A stretch of DNA of 64,000 bases from Sediminibacillus massiliensis (GTDB lineage Bacteria; Bacillota; Bacilli; Bacillales; Amphibacillaceae): contig NZ_LT732535.1 in NCBI RefSeq assembly GCF_900156915.1, positions 2,308,673-2,372,672 of the forward strand, written 5' to 3'. Below, piece after piece: positions 17,158 to 33,201 of this stretch. Each line of letters opens with the position of its first letter. Position 1 is the first letter of the stretch. Both the position numbers and the translations under genes were made by a program. Under the pieces are notes generated by a model, which did no database searches, was not told where the DNA came from, and saw nothing but the letters and a program-made list of their open reading frames with translations.

Positions 17158-18822
17158 TTAGTTCTTTTCCGCCCATTTCAGTTCCAAGTAACCGACAGGA
17201 TGACGGACAATGTTCGACACACTGTCATCATATAAGTGTACTTGGTTGTAGAAGTGGACCGGGAAGATCGGCATTTCTTCCAATAGAAGCTTTTCTGCTT
17301 CATACATAAGCTCCCATCTTGCCTCTTCATCTGCTTCATTCTTTGCTTGTGCAATCAAGTCATCGTATTCTGCGTTGGACCAGCCAGTACGGTTCATGGA
17401 AGAATCCGTAATGAAACTTTCAAGGAAGTTGATTGGATCACCGTAGTCAGCGAGGAATGAACTCCGTGACAACTGGTGTTTCAAATCTTTTTGATCTTGC
17501 AAGAATACGTTCCATTCTGCATTTTCAAGTGTGATTTCAATTCCTAAATCCTGCTGGAATCTTTGCTGTAACGTTTCAGCTATTTTCTTGTTGTCTTCAC
17601 TTGTGTTATAGGAAAGCGTGATTGCAGGAAGTTCATCATATCCTTCTTCCTCCATGCCTTCTTCCAGTAATTGCTTGGCTTGTTCCGGATCATATTCGAC
17701 CAGGTTGCCATTGGCATCTCGGAAGTCATTGCCGGATGGATCTTCAAATCCGTAGGAGACAAATCCATGGGCAGGCTCTTCACCCATTTTGGTTACATAA
17801 TCGACAATCTCCTGCTGGTTCACTGCCAAGGCCAAGGCCTGGCGGATTTTTTTGTTTTGGAACGGCTCTTCGTTTACATTAAAACGGAAGAATTGTGTTC
17901 CTGCCTGTGGTACTACTTGCGTCTGATCGCTGTCCAGCAAATCCTCTGCTAAATCAGCAGGAATTTCAGAGACGTCGAGTTCCCCACTTTCAAACATTTG
18001 GTATTCTGTATTGGTATCGTTAACCATTGCCCAGTGGACTTCCTCTAACTTAACTGTTTCAGCATCCCAATATTGATCGTTTTTCACCATTGTAAAGTCA
18101 CTGTCATGATTCCACTCTTCAAGTGCGAATGGACCATTGCCGACAAATGAATCCGCTTCTGCAAACCATTCCGGATTCTCCTCGGCTACTGCTTTGTTAA
18201 CCGGGAAAAACGCCGGGTTGGAAATGATGTTCAGGAAAAATCCTGTCGGAGCGGCAAGTGTAACCTTGAACGTTTTTTCATCTACAGCTTCCAATCCTAA
18301 GTCGTCTGCACTGCCATCACCTGAGTTGAATGCTTCGCCGCCTTCAATGAAGTAACCTAAAAATGCAGCTGGCGAGCCTGTTTCAGGGTCTAATAAACGG
18401 GTCCATGCATATACGAAGTCTTCGGCTGTTACGTCATCGCCGTTGGACCATTTTGCTTCGTCTCTAATTGTAAACGTATATTCTTTTCCATCTTCCGAGA
18501 TATCCCACTCTTCTGCTGTGGCAGCTTCAGGCTGGTCGTTCTGGCCAAGACGAGTCAAACCTTCCATCAAGTTGTTCAACGCCTGCCAGGAAGCAGCATC
18601 AAACCCCATAGGCGGGTCAAATGAAGTCGGTTCGACTCCATTGTTGAGCCTTAGGACGTTATCTCCACCAGATTCCTCACCATCGCTTGCACCTTCATCA
18701 CTAGAACCTTCTGCTTCTTGTTGTGTTTCATCCTCTTCATTGCCTGCACTTTCGTTAGCAGTACATGCTGCCAGCACAAACACGGCCATAATCACCATCA
18801 AAAATGACAGCCATTTCTTCAT
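17158..18822 (-). CDS. dppE: Peptide-binding lipoprotein DppE
   Basis: Extracellular solute-binding protein (SBP family 5) that captures dipeptides or murein tripeptides for DppBCD. It has 554 residues with a lipoprotein signal and lipobox VLAAC (Cys20), a Glu/Ser/Gly-rich spacer of about 30 residues, then the family signature AEEWDISEDGKEYTFTIRDEAKWSNGD and a two-lobe domain to the end. Its ATG follows a GGGGGAAT-type site. B. subtilis DppE takes up L-Ala-gamma-D-Glu-mDAP, which fits the ykf genes that follow. Confidence 0.93.
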   Translation of the reverse strand: MKKWLSFLMVIMAVFVLAACTANESAGNEEDETQQEAEGSSDEGASDGEESGGDNVLRLNNGVEPTSFDPPMGFDAASWQALNNLMEGLTRLGQNDQPEAATAEEWDISEDGKEYTFTIRDEAKWSNGDDVTAEDFVYAWTRLLDPETGSPAAFLGYFIEGGEAFNSGDGSADDLGLEAVDEKTFKVTLAAPTGFFLNIISNPAFFPVNKAVAEENPEWFAEADSFVGNGPFALEEWNHDSDFTMVKNDQYWDAETVKLEEVHWAMVNDTNTEYQMFESGELDVSEIPADLAEDLLDSDQTQVVPQAGTQFFRFNVNEEPFQNKKIRQALALAVNQQEIVDYVTKMGEEPAHGFVSYGFEDPSGNDFRDANGNLVEYDPEQAKQLLEEGMEEEGYDELPAITLSYNTSEDNKKIAETLQQRFQQDLGIEITLENAEWNVFLQDQKDLKHQLSRSSFLADYGDPINFLESFITDSSMNRTGWSNAEYDDLIAQAKNEADEEARWELMYEAEKLLLEEMPIFPVHFYNQVHLYDDSVSNIVRHPVGYLELKWAEKN

Positions 18823-18849
18823 GTTGCAATTCCCCCTTCATTATTTGTG

Positions 18850-19857
18850 TTATTTTCCCGCTCCTGAAAAAGCAGCAGCGAGTTTGGCCCTTTCATCCTG
18901 CAGCCAACAGTCCACATGGTGGGTTCCGCTCAGCTTGGAATGGAAAGGATATACTTTATCACACACCTCCATGGCATATGGGCATCGCGCCGTAAACGGA
19001 CATCCCGCCGGAGGTGAGAATAAATCTGGTGGTGTGCCGTCGATCGGAATCAAGTCGTCCTCTTCCAAATCGAGTCTCGGTACCGAATTTAACAAACCTT
19101 GTGTATATGGATGTTTCGCTTGATAAAAAATCTCTTTTTTCGTGCCGCTTTCAATGATTTTCCCGGCATACATCACCGCTATCCTGTCTGCTATTTTTGC
19201 CACCACTCCTAAATCATGAGTAATCAGGATGATGGATACACCAGTACGCTTTTGGATTTTGCCGAACAATTCCAATATCTGTGCCTGGATGGTTACATCC
19301 AAGGCAGTAGTCGGTTCGTCGGCAATCAACAAATCCGGTTCGCATATGAGTGCCATCGCAATGACGATCCGCTGCCGCATGCCTCCACTGAATTGATGGG
19401 GGTATTGCTTCAGCCTTTCTTCCGGGTTAGGGATGCCGACAAGCTTCATCATATCCAGTGCTTGTTGCTTCGCTTCGCTGCCAGATACATTTTTGTGCTG
19501 CTTCAGTCCTTCTGTAAGTTGATCCCCTATTGTCAACGTCGGATTGAGAGCGGTCATCGGATCCTGGAAGATCATTGAAATATCCACACCCCGGATCTTC
19601 CGCATATCTTTATCCGAGACTTTGACGAGGTCCTTCCCTTTATAAAGGATTGATCCGTTTGCTATCTTTCCAGGCGGGGAAGGTATCAGGCGCATAATAC
19701 TGTTGGAGGTCACGCTTTTACCGCACCCTGATTCACCTACAATGGCCAGTGTTTCTCCTTTCATCAGATGAAAGTCGACTCCTCTTACCGCCTGCACTTC
19801 TCCTCCATAGGTCTTGAATGTCACATGTAAATCTTTCACTTCGAGTATTTTTTCCAT
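18850..19857 (-). CDS. dppD: Peptide ABC transporter ATPase DppD
   Basis: First ATPase of the importer, about 335 residues. Walker [20 protein letters not shown]-loop [14 protein letters not shown], signature [15 protein letters not shown], Walker [13 protein letters not shown], and the C-terminal oligopeptide-transport extension with [20 protein letters not shown]. Start at ATG 19857 (GGGAG 8 nt upstream); a GTG at 19866 overlapping the dppC stop is the alternative. It pairs with YkfD in a heteromeric ATPase. Confidence 0.92.
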   Translation of the reverse strand: MEKILEVKDLHVTFKTYGGEVQAVRGVDFHLMKGETLAIVGESGCGKSVTSNSIMRLIPSPPGKIANGSILYKGKDLVKVSDKDMRKIRGVDISMIFQDPMTALNPTLTIGDQLTEGLKQHKNVSGSEAKQQALDMMKLVGIPNPEERLKQYPHQFSGGMRQRIVIAMALICEPDLLIADEPTTALDVTIQAQILELFGKIQKRTGVSIILITHDLGVVAKIADRIAVMYAGKIIESGTKKEIFYQAKHPYTQGLLNSVPRLDLEEDDLIPIDGTPPDLFSPPAGCPFTARCPYAMEVCDKVYPFHSKLSGTHHVDCWLQDERAKLAAAFSGAGK

Positions 19858-19862
19858 CGTTG

Positions 19863-20816
19863 TCACTCCCTGAGCTTCGGATCCAGCGCATCTTGAAGTC
19901 CGTCTCCTAATACATTAAACGCAAACATGGTTACTGAAATAAAGAATGCCGGAAAGAACAATCTCCACCAATCTCCTGAGAGAATCGTCGGAAGTGCATC
20001 ATTGGCCATTACTCCCCAGCTGGCATATGGTGCCTGGATACCAAGTCCCAAAAAGCTCAAGAAAGCTTCTGCAAAAATGGCTGTCGGAACTGTCAATGTC
20101 ATCTGGACGATGATTGGTCCCATTGTGTTCGGCAACAAGTTCTTCCTGATAATCCTCCTGGTTTTTGCACCGAATGACTGGGAAGCCAGCACAAATTCAT
20201 AGTTTTTCAATTGCAATACTTGTCCCCGGACAATCCTTGCCATCCCGACCCATCCGGTCACACATAATGCAACGATGATTGTGGTGAGACTTGGGCCCAT
20301 TACGACGAGAAGCAGGATGACCACTAACAAATACGGAAGGCCGTACAGAATTTCAATGATCCGCATCATAATGCTGTCCGTGCGGCCGCCTTTGTATCCG
20401 GCAATCCCTCCGTAAATTACGCCTACAAAGAAATCGATCAAGGCGGCCATCAAGCCGACGAATAAGGATATCCTCGCTCCGTACCACGTTCTTGTGAAAA
20501 CATCGCGGCCAAGCTCATCTGTACCAAACCAATGGGTAGCTGAAGGTGCTAAATTTTGATTTGGAAGATTGATTTCCCTGACTGAATGTGGGGAAAAGAT
20601 GGGGCCAAAGATGGCCATCAATGCCAGCAGTATTAAAAATACCAGCCCTGACATGGCAAGTTTGTTTTTTCTCAGTCGCTGCCAGGCATCCTTCCAATAG
20701 GATAATGAGGGCCTGGACACTTTTTCTGCGTTCTTTTCCTTTTTGTCCAGTGGCCGGAACCATTCATCTGGTATGGGTGGCGATTGCTGACGGGCTTTCT
20801 TCTCTGCCAAACTCAC
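19863..20816 (-). CDS. dppC: Peptide ABC transporter permease DppC
   Basis: Inner-membrane permease of 317 residues with an N-terminal cytoplasmic extension (about 45 residues, Lys-rich), the OppC-N helix, and six TM segments. The EAA loop that docks the ATPase is seen as LASQSFGAKTRRIIRKNLLPN. GTG at 20816 after GGAGG is the start. It follows dppB by 1 nt and precedes dppD directly. Confidence 0.92.
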   Translation of the reverse strand: MSLAEKKARQQSPPIPDEWFRPLDKKEKNAEKVSRPSLSYWKDAWQRLRKNKLAMSGLVFLILLALMAIFGPIFSPHSVREINLPNQNLAPSATHWFGTDELGRDVFTRTWYGARISLFVGLMAALIDFFVGVIYGGIAGYKGGRTDSIMMRIIEILYGLPYLLVVILLLVVMGPSLTTIIVALCVTGWVGMARIVRGQVLQLKNYEFVLASQSFGAKTRRIIRKNLLPNTMGPIIVQMTLTVPTAIFAEAFLSFLGLGIQAPYASWGVMANDALPTILSGDWWRLFFPAFFISVTMFAFNVLGDGLQDALDPKLRE

Positions 20817-20817
20817 G

Positions 20818-21750
20818 TTATTCCGCCTCCTTCTTATGCAGTTTTATTCGTGGGTCCAAGAGGCCGTATGCCACATCAACCAAGAACAACATCAAGATGA
20901 GGAATGTACTGTAAAAAACGGTTGTTCCCATAATGACTGGATAATCCCTGTTGTTGATGCTTTCAACGAAATATTTGCCCATCCCCGGTATTGCAAAAAT
21001 CTTCTCCAGTACAAATGTACCAGTCAGTATTCCGGCCAGCAGCGTGCCTAAAATAGTAACAACCGGCATCAGGGCATTCCGAAGGGCGTGCTTGAAGACA
21101 ATTTTATACGGCGACAGTCCCTTGGCTCTGGCCATTTTGATATAATCCTGTGTCAACACCTCCAACATGCTCGACCTTGTCAATCTGGCTATTATGGCCA
21201 TCGGTCCGGTGGCAAGAGCTATCACCGGCAGGACCATATGTTTCGGACTGGACCATGTCGCCGCCGGGAGGATATTCAGATTGACGGCAAAGGTTTGGAT
21301 CAATTGTGTGGCAAGAATAAAGTTAGGGATGGATATTCCCAAAACGGCAAGCGTCATCGCAAAATAGTCAATAAACCCGTTGTGTCTTAATGCCGCTATG
21401 ATTCCAAGCAGTATTCCGGAAAGAACTGCAACAATTATCGACACGAGTCCTAATTCCAGAGATATAGGGAAACCCCTGCCAAGCAAATCATTTACGGTTG
21501 AGGTGGGCTGTTTAATCGATGGTCCAAAATCGAAGGTAACAATTGATTTTAAGTAAATCAGATACTGCACATATAATGGCTCATCCAAATGATAGTGGGA
21601 CATTAAGTTGGCCTGGACGGCTTCACTCGTTCCCCTTTCCTCATTAAATGGGGAACCCGGAATAGCATGCATCAAAATAAACGTCAATGTAACAATGATC
21701 AAAATTGTCACAACCATAATCATAAACCGTTTCAAGATGTAATTTACCAT
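20818..21750 (-). CDS. dppB: Peptide ABC transporter permease DppB
   Basis: Permease partner of DppC, 310 residues, six TM helices. The N-terminal MVNYILKRFMIMVVTILIIV helix and the large loop with HYHLDEPLYVQYLIYLKSIV are typical of DppB/OppB. The EAA loop is KMARAKGLSPYKIVFKHALRNAL. ATG at 21750 has TAGGAGTGG upstream. It lies 10 nt after dppA. Confidence 0.93.
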   Translation of the reverse strand: MVNYILKRFMIMVVTILIIVTLTFILMHAIPGSPFNEERGTSEAVQANLMSHYHLDEPLYVQYLIYLKSIVTFDFGPSIKQPTSTVNDLLGRGFPISLELGLVSIIVAVLSGILLGIIAALRHNGFIDYFAMTLAVLGISIPNFILATQLIQTFAVNLNILPAATWSSPKHMVLPVIALATGPMAIIARLTRSSMLEVLTQDYIKMARAKGLSPYKIVFKHALRNALMPVVTILGTLLAGILTGTFVLEKIFAIPGMGKYFVESINNRDYPVIMGTTVFYSTFLILMLFLVDVAYGLLDPRIKLHKKEAE

Positions 21751-21760
21751 TGCTCCACTC

Positions 21761-22585
21761 CTAACTGAATGTCGTATGCATCGCCAACTCAGTCATCACG
21801 AGCATTGCTTTGTATGCTTCCAGGATGTCTTTGGCTTTAAATTTGACTGTGGTGCTGTTCGGTTCCAACTCTGTTCCGGGCATCAGACTGGCCCATTCGG
21901 CTTCTCCATAGTTTGTAAATTCAATTCTTAAGGTAGGTTGTTTTGGCGGGACTAATGGATCGACTTTACTGCGATTTTCCAATGCTTTCGTTGTCTGTGT
22001 GTGAAGTAATTCTCCTGCTTTGGATGGTGTAAGGCTCTTGACTGCGGATCTCGATATTGTTTGTTTGACCGGTGCTGTAGTTATGTTGGGAATGAGTTTC
22101 TGTGCTTCTCTGCATGCCTGATCGTCTCCTGCAACCATGAGGACCGGTACTCCGTAATGACCGGCAACATATGCATTCAGACCTAGTTCTCCGACTGGCT
22201 TGTCGTCTATGTAAAAATTCCGCACTCCGAAAATCATCGAATGCGACATTACTCCGAACTGTGCAGCACGGGCATGATAACCGAGGAACATGGCACCTGT
22301 ATAAGTATCATCGAGACTTTGAACCATTGAAAAAGGTTTTACATCGCCGGTAATCAACAATGCATCGGGGTGGAGCTCCTCAATCAACAGGTTATTCATC
22401 TTCGAATGGCTATCATTGACCAGTACCTCGTCACAGCCAAATTGGTATGCTGCACTGATTACGTGGTTAGTCTCCTTTGTCATAATCCGCCTGCCCCTGT
22501 CGTAATTATGCTTGTCCGAGTCGACAAAGGTATGGTCAGGCAGTCCGGTGATTCCTTCCATATCTACTGATAAATATAGTTTCAT
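21761..22585 (-). CDS. dppA: D-aminopeptidase DppA (M55)
   Basis: Zinc-dependent, self-compartmentalising D-aminopeptidase acting on D-Ala-D-Ala-type peptides. 274 residues. N-terminal zinc motif SVDMEGITG (Asp8, Glu10), further metal-site residues in DSHSKMNN and GYHARAAQFGVMSHSM. First gene of the dpp-ykf operon, as in B. subtilis. Start at ATG 22585 after AAGGAG. Confidence 0.92.
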   Translation of the reverse strand: MKLYLSVDMEGITGLPDHTFVDSDKHNYDRGRRIMTKETNHVISAAYQFGCDEVLVNDSHSKMNNLLIEELHPDALLITGDVKPFSMVQSLDDTYTGAMFLGYHARAAQFGVMSHSMIFGVRNFYIDDKPVGELGLNAYVAGHYGVPVLMVAGDDQACREAQKLIPNITTAPVKQTISRSAVKSLTPSKAGELLHTQTTKALENRSKVDPLVPPKQPTLRIEFTNYGEAEWASLMPGTELEPNSTTVKFKAKDILEAYKAMLVMTELAMHTTFS

Positions 22586-22617
22586 AGACTTAGCGGCTCC
22601 TTCTGGAAGTATATGTT

Positions 22618-22665
22618 ATTGTAAAAATTATATTACAATTTTATCACAATTCAGACATTTTTCAA
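22618..22665 (-). promoter_or_regulatory. dpp operon promoter with inverted repeat
   Basis: Minus strand: -35 TTGAAA (22660-22665), 16-nt spacer, -10 TAAAAT (22638-22643). Overlapping the -10 and extending downstream is the perfect inverted repeat ATTGTAA-N8-TTACAAT (22618-22639), well placed for repression. The B. subtilis operon is controlled by CodY and AbrB; no clear CodY box (AATTTTCWGAAAATT) is present, only AT-rich partial matches. The repressor is unknown. Confidence 0.45.
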
Positions 22666-22793
22666 TTGTCAAAATTATTATAGGTAATATTACCTGTTTT
22701 GATGGTATGCTGTGCTCATTTGAATCGTGAGATATATGGGGATGTTATTTCTTCTTCTGAGGGAATTGATAACAGGTTACTATTAAAACAGTA

Positions 22794-22850
22794 TTGAGGG
22801 AAACTGCGACACAACTCTCAGTGTGGATTCCTTCCATCCTTATTTATTGT
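22794..22850. repeat. Solo end of the MITE-like repeat family
   Basis: TTGAGGGAAACTGCGACACA followed by ...CTTCCATCCTTATTTATTG matches the left end of the element at 56.8 kb (TTGAGGGGAACTGCGACATA ... CTATCCTGATTTAGTT). The rest of the element is absent. It sits between the dpp promoter and the murAA terminator. Confidence 0.55.
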
Positions 22851-22881
22851 AAGTCCGACTGGGTTGGGGTTCAATTTAAAA

Positions 22882-22914
22882 AACCAGCAGCCGGTTGTTG
22901 TCCGGTTGCTGGTT
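22882..22914 (-). terminator. Terminator of murAA
   Basis: 13-nt arms AACCAGCAGCCGG / CCGGTTGCTGGTT with a 7-nt loop, followed on the minus strand by TTTTTT. Confidence 0.88.
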
Positions 22915-22934
22915 GGGGGTTTGGGTGTATTTTA

Positions 22935-24245
22935 TTAAGATATAGAAGTGTGCTGAAGTTGTTCGGAGTCGAGCACTACTTCTCCTTCATCGTTTACTCG
23001 TTCAATATTAGCTCCCAGGGAAGCAAATTTGCCTGCTAGGTCAACATAACCTCTGTCGATGTGTTTAAGCTCTGTGACACGTGTATATCCTTCTGCTGTA
23101 AGCCCTGCTAATATAAGCGCAGCACCTGCTCTTAAATCAGTGGCAGCCACTTCGGCTCCTTGCAGTTGGGTCGGTCCTTCAACGATCACGCTTCTGCCTT
23201 CGATTTTCAGCTTTGCATTCATCCGGCGGAATTCTTCGACGTGCATGAACCGATTTTCAAAAACGGTTTCCGTGATGACGCTCGTACCTTCTGCTCTAAG
23301 CATCAATGCCATCATCTGTGATTGCATATCCGTTGGAAAGCCGGGATGCGGAAGTGTTTTAATATCTGTTGCTTTTAATTTTTTTGGACCGATGACTCTG
23401 ACACCGTCATTTTCTTCTTCAATATAGACGCCCATTTCTTCCATTTTGGAAACGAGGGAGCGCATATGCTCAAGTTCAGCACCTTGCACTAACACGTTAC
23501 CACCTGTAATTGCAGCAGCTACCATGAAGGTTCCTGCTTCAATCCGGTCCGGAATAATGGTATGCTCGACACCATGAAGTGATTCGACGCCATCAATGCG
23601 GATGGTTTCTGTACCCGCACCGACAACTCTGGCACCCATTTTATTCAGGTAATTAGCCAAGTCGACGATTTCCGGCTCTTTCGCACAGTTTTCCAAGATG
23701 GTTCTTCCATCTGCAAGTGCAGCAGCCATCATAATATTCTCTGTAGCACCGACACTAGGCATATCTAAATAAATTTTAGCGCCATGTAAACGTCCTTCTG
23801 AATGGACCTCTACGAATCCGTTTCCGACGTGTACTTTGGCACCCATGGCTTCAAAGCCTTTCAAGTGTAAATCAATCGGACGGGAACCGATGGCACAACC
23901 GCCTGGCATGGCAACTTTGGCATGGCCATAGCGAGCCAGCAATGGCCCTAATACAAGGACGGACGCCCTCATTTTTCTAACATATTCAAATGGAGCTTCT
24001 GTCTTTAATTGGTTTGATGCATCTACAGTTACTGTATTATTTGAAATGCTGACATCAGCATTCATATGGCTAAGGACTTCTTTGATCGTTACTACATCTG
24101 CAAGAGCTGGTACTTCATGAATGATGCTTTTCCCTTCGCTTGCAATTATACTTGCTGCGATGACAGGCAGTACGGCATTCTTGGCACCTTCCACCTTCAC
24201 AGTGCCATTCAGCTGCCTTCCACCACGGACGATGATTTTTTCCAC
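22935..24245 (-). CDS. murAA: UDP-N-acetylglucosamine 1-carboxyvinyltransferase MurA (MurAA)
   Basis: First committed step of peptidoglycan precursor synthesis: transfers enolpyruvate from PEP to UDP-GlcNAc in the cytoplasm. The protein has 436 residues. Catalytic-loop Cys lies in [14 protein letters not shown], the Cys targeted by fosfomycin in this family; the N-terminal [14 protein letters not shown] carries Lys and Asn substrate contacts. GTG start at 24245 after GGAGA. Located after ywmB as in B. subtilis, which marks it as the main, essential paralogue; the second copy is at 62-63 kb. Confidence 0.95.
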   Translation of the reverse strand: MEKIIVRGGRQLNGTVKVEGAKNAVLPVIAASIIASEGKSIIHEVPALADVVTIKEVLSHMNADVSISNNTVTVDASNQLKTEAPFEYVRKMRASVLVLGPLLARYGHAKVAMPGGCAIGSRPIDLHLKGFEAMGAKVHVGNGFVEVHSEGRLHGAKIYLDMPSVGATENIMMAAALADGRTILENCAKEPEIVDLANYLNKMGARVVGAGTETIRIDGVESLHGVEHTIIPDRIEAGTFMVAAAITGGNVLVQGAELEHMRSLVSKMEEMGVYIEEENDGVRVIGPKKLKATDIKTLPHPGFPTDMQSQMMALMLRAEGTSVITETVFENRFMHVEEFRRMNAKLKIEGRSVIVEGPTQLQGAEVAATDLRAGAALILAGLTAEGYTRVTELKHIDRGYVDLAGKFASLGANIERVNDEGEVVLDSEQLQHTSIS

Positions 24246-24278
24246 TGTTCATTCTCCTCTGCGTCCAATTTCACTATA

Positions 24279-25001
24279 TTAATATTCAGTCAGTATGATA
24301 GGTGTTCCTATTGTGATGCTAGTCTGTCCGCCCAGACCGGTCCGGGCAGCCAACTGTATATTCGTGGAAAGATTCTCTCCGGGTATTCCTTCTTTCCACT
24401 GTTCTGTATATCCAGATAGGACGTTGAAGTCTTTTTCCTGCATCTCATCTAGTGTTTGAACATTTAATTTTTCGGTGATTTTTTCAAAAAAATAAACACT
24501 ACTAATCTTATCACTTGACAACGCTGTAACACAAGAGAATTTTGTCATATTTTCTGTAAAAATGTCTTTTATGACTAGTGCTAGTTTACTAGAGTAATAA
24601 GATTGAGCAGGCTTGTTCCATACCGCCCCGTCCATTTTATAAGTAAGGTCTATCATTTCCTGGTTGTCTTTCGGGACAATCATTATAAAGGTTTCGTTGA
24701 TTCCATTTGTTTTATGGGCATCTTCCCAAAAAAACTTTACTGCCTTATCCGATTCTTCCCTTTGAAATTCTGCTCCTTGAAAATATTCATGCAGATTTGC
24801 TGTCAAGATGGAATAATTGGCCAATTGCACGTTTTCTTTCAGAATTAATTCCCACTTTTGCACTGAAAGGCCTTCAGCCTTGATCAGCTCGTGCATTTTT
24901 TCCAATTCGGTTTCTTTTCCGAAAGATGAAGCAACAGTTAAATGACTATAAGAAAAAATAATAGCAAGTGACAATGTAACGAGAATGAACCGGACCTTCA
25001 T
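24279..25001 (-). CDS. ywmB: YwmB-like exported protein (TATA-box-binding-like fold family)
   Basis: Exported protein of 240 residues with an N-terminal signal (FILVTLSLAIIFSYSHLTVA). It matches the YwmB family by position, 33 nt upstream of murAA, and by its pattern (EGLSVQKWELILKEN, a TATA-binding-like name used only for fold similarity). The body is soluble and mixed alpha/beta. Function is unknown in the family. Located between ywzB and murAA, exactly as in B. subtilis. Confidence 0.75.
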   Translation of the reverse strand: MKVRFILVTLSLAIIFSYSHLTVASSFGKETELEKMHELIKAEGLSVQKWELILKENVQLANYSILTANLHEYFQGAEFQREESDKAVKFFWEDAHKTNGINETFIMIVPKDNQEMIDLTYKMDGAVWNKPAQSYYSSKLALVIKDIFTENMTKFSCVTALSSDKISSVYFFEKITEKLNVQTLDEMQEKDFNVLSGYTEQWKEGIPGENLSTNIQLAARTGLGGQTSITIGTPIILTEY

Positions 25002-25132
25002 TTTATTTCTCCCCTTATCTTATGAAATGTAGCTTGTACCCTTTCATAAGTATTGACGGGAGAAACGAAAACATACGGTTCACTTCTCGTCAATCTTAGA
25101 CAATTTACTTCATTAGGCTTGTGCTCTGCTTC

Positions 25133-25366
25133 TTAGAAAAGGAAGGTCATTTGCTGTGACCATTTCAAGAAGTCTAAAAAGAATCTGCTGACACTGGTGC
25201 CAATCGTTATCGTCAAGAAAATTAGTAACACATTTGCTTCGAAAACTCTTCCTTTTCTAATAAGAGGATCCAAATTCAAACCTTGCAAGACTCTCCATGT
25301 AATAATGATAAATATTAAATGGGAAACCATGCTCACAAGCGCTTCTTGTCCAAGCGATTGCATCAC
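25133..25366 (-). CDS. ywzB: YwzB-like DUF1146 small membrane protein
   Basis: A 77-residue protein with two TM helices (LVSMVSHLIFIIITWRVLQGL and VLLIFLTITIGTSVSRFFLDFL) separated by a short cytoplasmic segment LDPLIRKGRVFEA, the hallmark of DUF1146. It lies between atpC and ywmB as in B. subtilis. Function unknown. Confidence 0.8.
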   Translation of the reverse strand: MMQSLGQEALVSMVSHLIFIIITWRVLQGLNLDPLIRKGRVFEANVLLIFLTITIGTSVSRFFLDFLKWSQQMTFLF

Positions 25367-25852
25367 TTCACATCACACCTTTTCTTTTGTCTCTATGTCT
25401 GTTCACTAGTAAAACATTGACATGGACAATAAGAATTGTCAACGGTATGACGTCAATCTGGTATTCATTACCTTCTTTTTTCACTTGTTAAACATGGAAA
25501 ACCTTGGTCTTGTCAAAAAATTGTCAAGGACAAAAACCAACTGAAATAGACACTAAGAACAAGGTGAACAGGGGTTTAGCAATTTACCGGACAGGGAAAG
25601 ATATTTCCCGGGTAATATCGACAATATCGTTTTTTTCTATTCCAGAATAATACAGGATATCTGCAGGTTCATCACTGGAAGTCATTCGAACGGGGTTTTA
25701 ATGTTAGAAGGATTAGGATGTGATGTTCTTTCCCTGTTCACTTGTGTCATCTTCACATAGAAAGAGCTTTAAACCTTCTGGTCTAAAGCCCCTTGTTAGG
25801 TTGTCTGATTTATTGAATTTTTGTAAGCTTTTGGAGCCTTGCATGCAGCTCC
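25367..25852. other. Intergenic region between ywzB and atpC
   Basis: About 485 nt. It contains the atpC terminator at its right end. An inverted repeat, TTGACA...TGTCAA (about 25417-25441) with nested GACAAT-AAGA-ATTGTC, lies near the ywzB start and could be regulatory. A TTGACA-like element on the minus strand near 25510-25530 may be the ywzB promoter -35. No gene was found. Confidence 0.4.
25766..25789 (-). terminator. Terminator of the atp operon
   Basis: Hairpin GCTTTA-a-ACC-TTCT-GGT-c-TAAAGC after atpC. The trailing T tract is short (TCTTTC), so it may be weak. Confidence 0.65.
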
Positions 25853-26305
<453 letters not shown>

Positions 26306-26356
26306 TCAAGCTGGCAGGCAAAGCTTCACGTTCACAGCTCTGCCTGCTTTGTATTT

Positions 26357-27781
<1,425 letters not shown>

Positions 27782-27798
27782 TTACTTACTAATGGAGC

Positions 27799-28665
<867 letters not shown>

Positions 28666-28713
28666 TCACCACCCTTTCTTCAAAGGTTACGATCGATTCG
28701 ATCAATCTGCTGT

Positions 28714-30228
<1,515 letters not shown>

Positions 30229-30244
30229 TCACCCCTATCCTCAA

Positions 30245-31314
<1,070 letters not shown>

Positions 31315-31431
31315 TCACTCCTTTCGTCTCTCTGTAACAAACCCTGTTATGAATCCAAAATCTTCTTTTGATAAAGCAAAGGCGAGAGTCCGCTATGTGG
31401 ACTTCGCCATGAATGTTTAGTTTTCATTCTG

Positions 31432-31495
31432 AATCTACGGACAGCGCTTAAGCCTGTCCGTAGATTTATGGTACTCCCCCCTGTCTCTGACAGGG
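31432..31495 (-). promoter_or_regulatory. Twin stem-loops between atpE and atpF
   Basis: Two hairpins follow atpE. One has a perfect 13-bp stem AATCTACGGACAG/CTGTCCGTAGATT (31432-31466) and a loop holding GCTTAAGC. The other has CCCTGTC/GACAGGG with a 3-nt loop (31479-31495). Neither is followed by a T run, so the operon is not expected to end here. They could stabilise the atpE part of the message, whose product is needed in ~10 copies per complex. Confidence 0.6.
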
Positions 31496-31514
31496 AGAAA
31501 TATACCGAGTATTG

Positions 31515-31769
<255 letters not shown>

Positions 31770-31881
31770 TCAGTCCCAGATAATTACCCGGTTTCAGGTG
31801 TACCTGAGAAAAGCTGTTTTACTATGACGGTTTCCCTTCTGGTTTGAAATACTGCCATAGAGGGAACTGTCCAGTATATTG

Positions 31882-32613
<732 letters not shown>

Positions 32614-32631
32614 TCACCTCTCTTCCCAGTG

Positions 32632-33000
32632 CTAGTCTTGAGACTTGAATAATAAAAAATCTATCATAATGACAACATAGGCTGTCATTAATCCTATAAT
32701 CACGGAAATCAAGTGGAAATATTCTTCGAATTGAAGGGCGATCAGGACAGCTGCTGCTGCTGAAGCTAATCGCGTAAATGTACCAATGCCACGAGTAGAG
32801 CGTTGTTCGACTACGGCTTGTCCAAACTGCTTAATCTTTCGCTGCATAAGCCATAGATTGTAGAAGCTTATGACCGTTCCAAGGAGTAGTCCGAGGAAGA
32901 TACGCGGATATGGAGTGAATCCAGCTCCTAGTACCAGTAATGCAAGAAGGTAGAACATCCATTTTTTTTGGCGGGTAATCATTTTTTCATATTGCTGCAT
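32632..33000 (-). CDS. atpI: ATP synthase subunit I
   Basis: Four-helix membrane protein, an assembly helper for the c ring, first gene of the operon. From Met at 33000 (MQQYEKMITRQKKW) it has 122 residues, near the B. subtilis length. An in-frame Met at 33072 would add 24 residues without family support; an AGGGG lies about 12 nt before the chosen start, so start choice is uncertain. Conserved FLGLLLGTVISFYNLWLM and VIIGLMTAYVVIMIDF are visible. Confidence 0.85.
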   Translation of the reverse strand: MQQYEKMITRQKKWMFYLLALLVLGAGFTPYPRIFLGLLLGTVISFYNLWLMQRKIKQFGQAVVEQRSTRGIGTFTRLASAAAAVLIALQFEEYFHLISVIIGLMTAYVVIMIDFLLFKSQD

Positions 33001-33201
33001 AGAAGTCTTCGTCCCCTGTAACTGTTCATTTAAAATGGATGCATCTAATATGTACGGCCCCTGCTTATGCATTCGTCTACGACGGAAATTAAGCGGGTTC
33101 GTGGAAATTCGGCAAAATTAATTAAATTAATAAAGAGCAAAAAAATTTTGTCTTATTTGTATAAAGACGCATCTTTTTCCTTAAATATTCCAACATGCCT
33201 T

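Noticed and set aside
25417-25441. TTGACA...TGTCAA repeat as a terminator
   Set aside because: No GC-rich stem or T tract; more likely regulatory or chance in AT-rich DNA.
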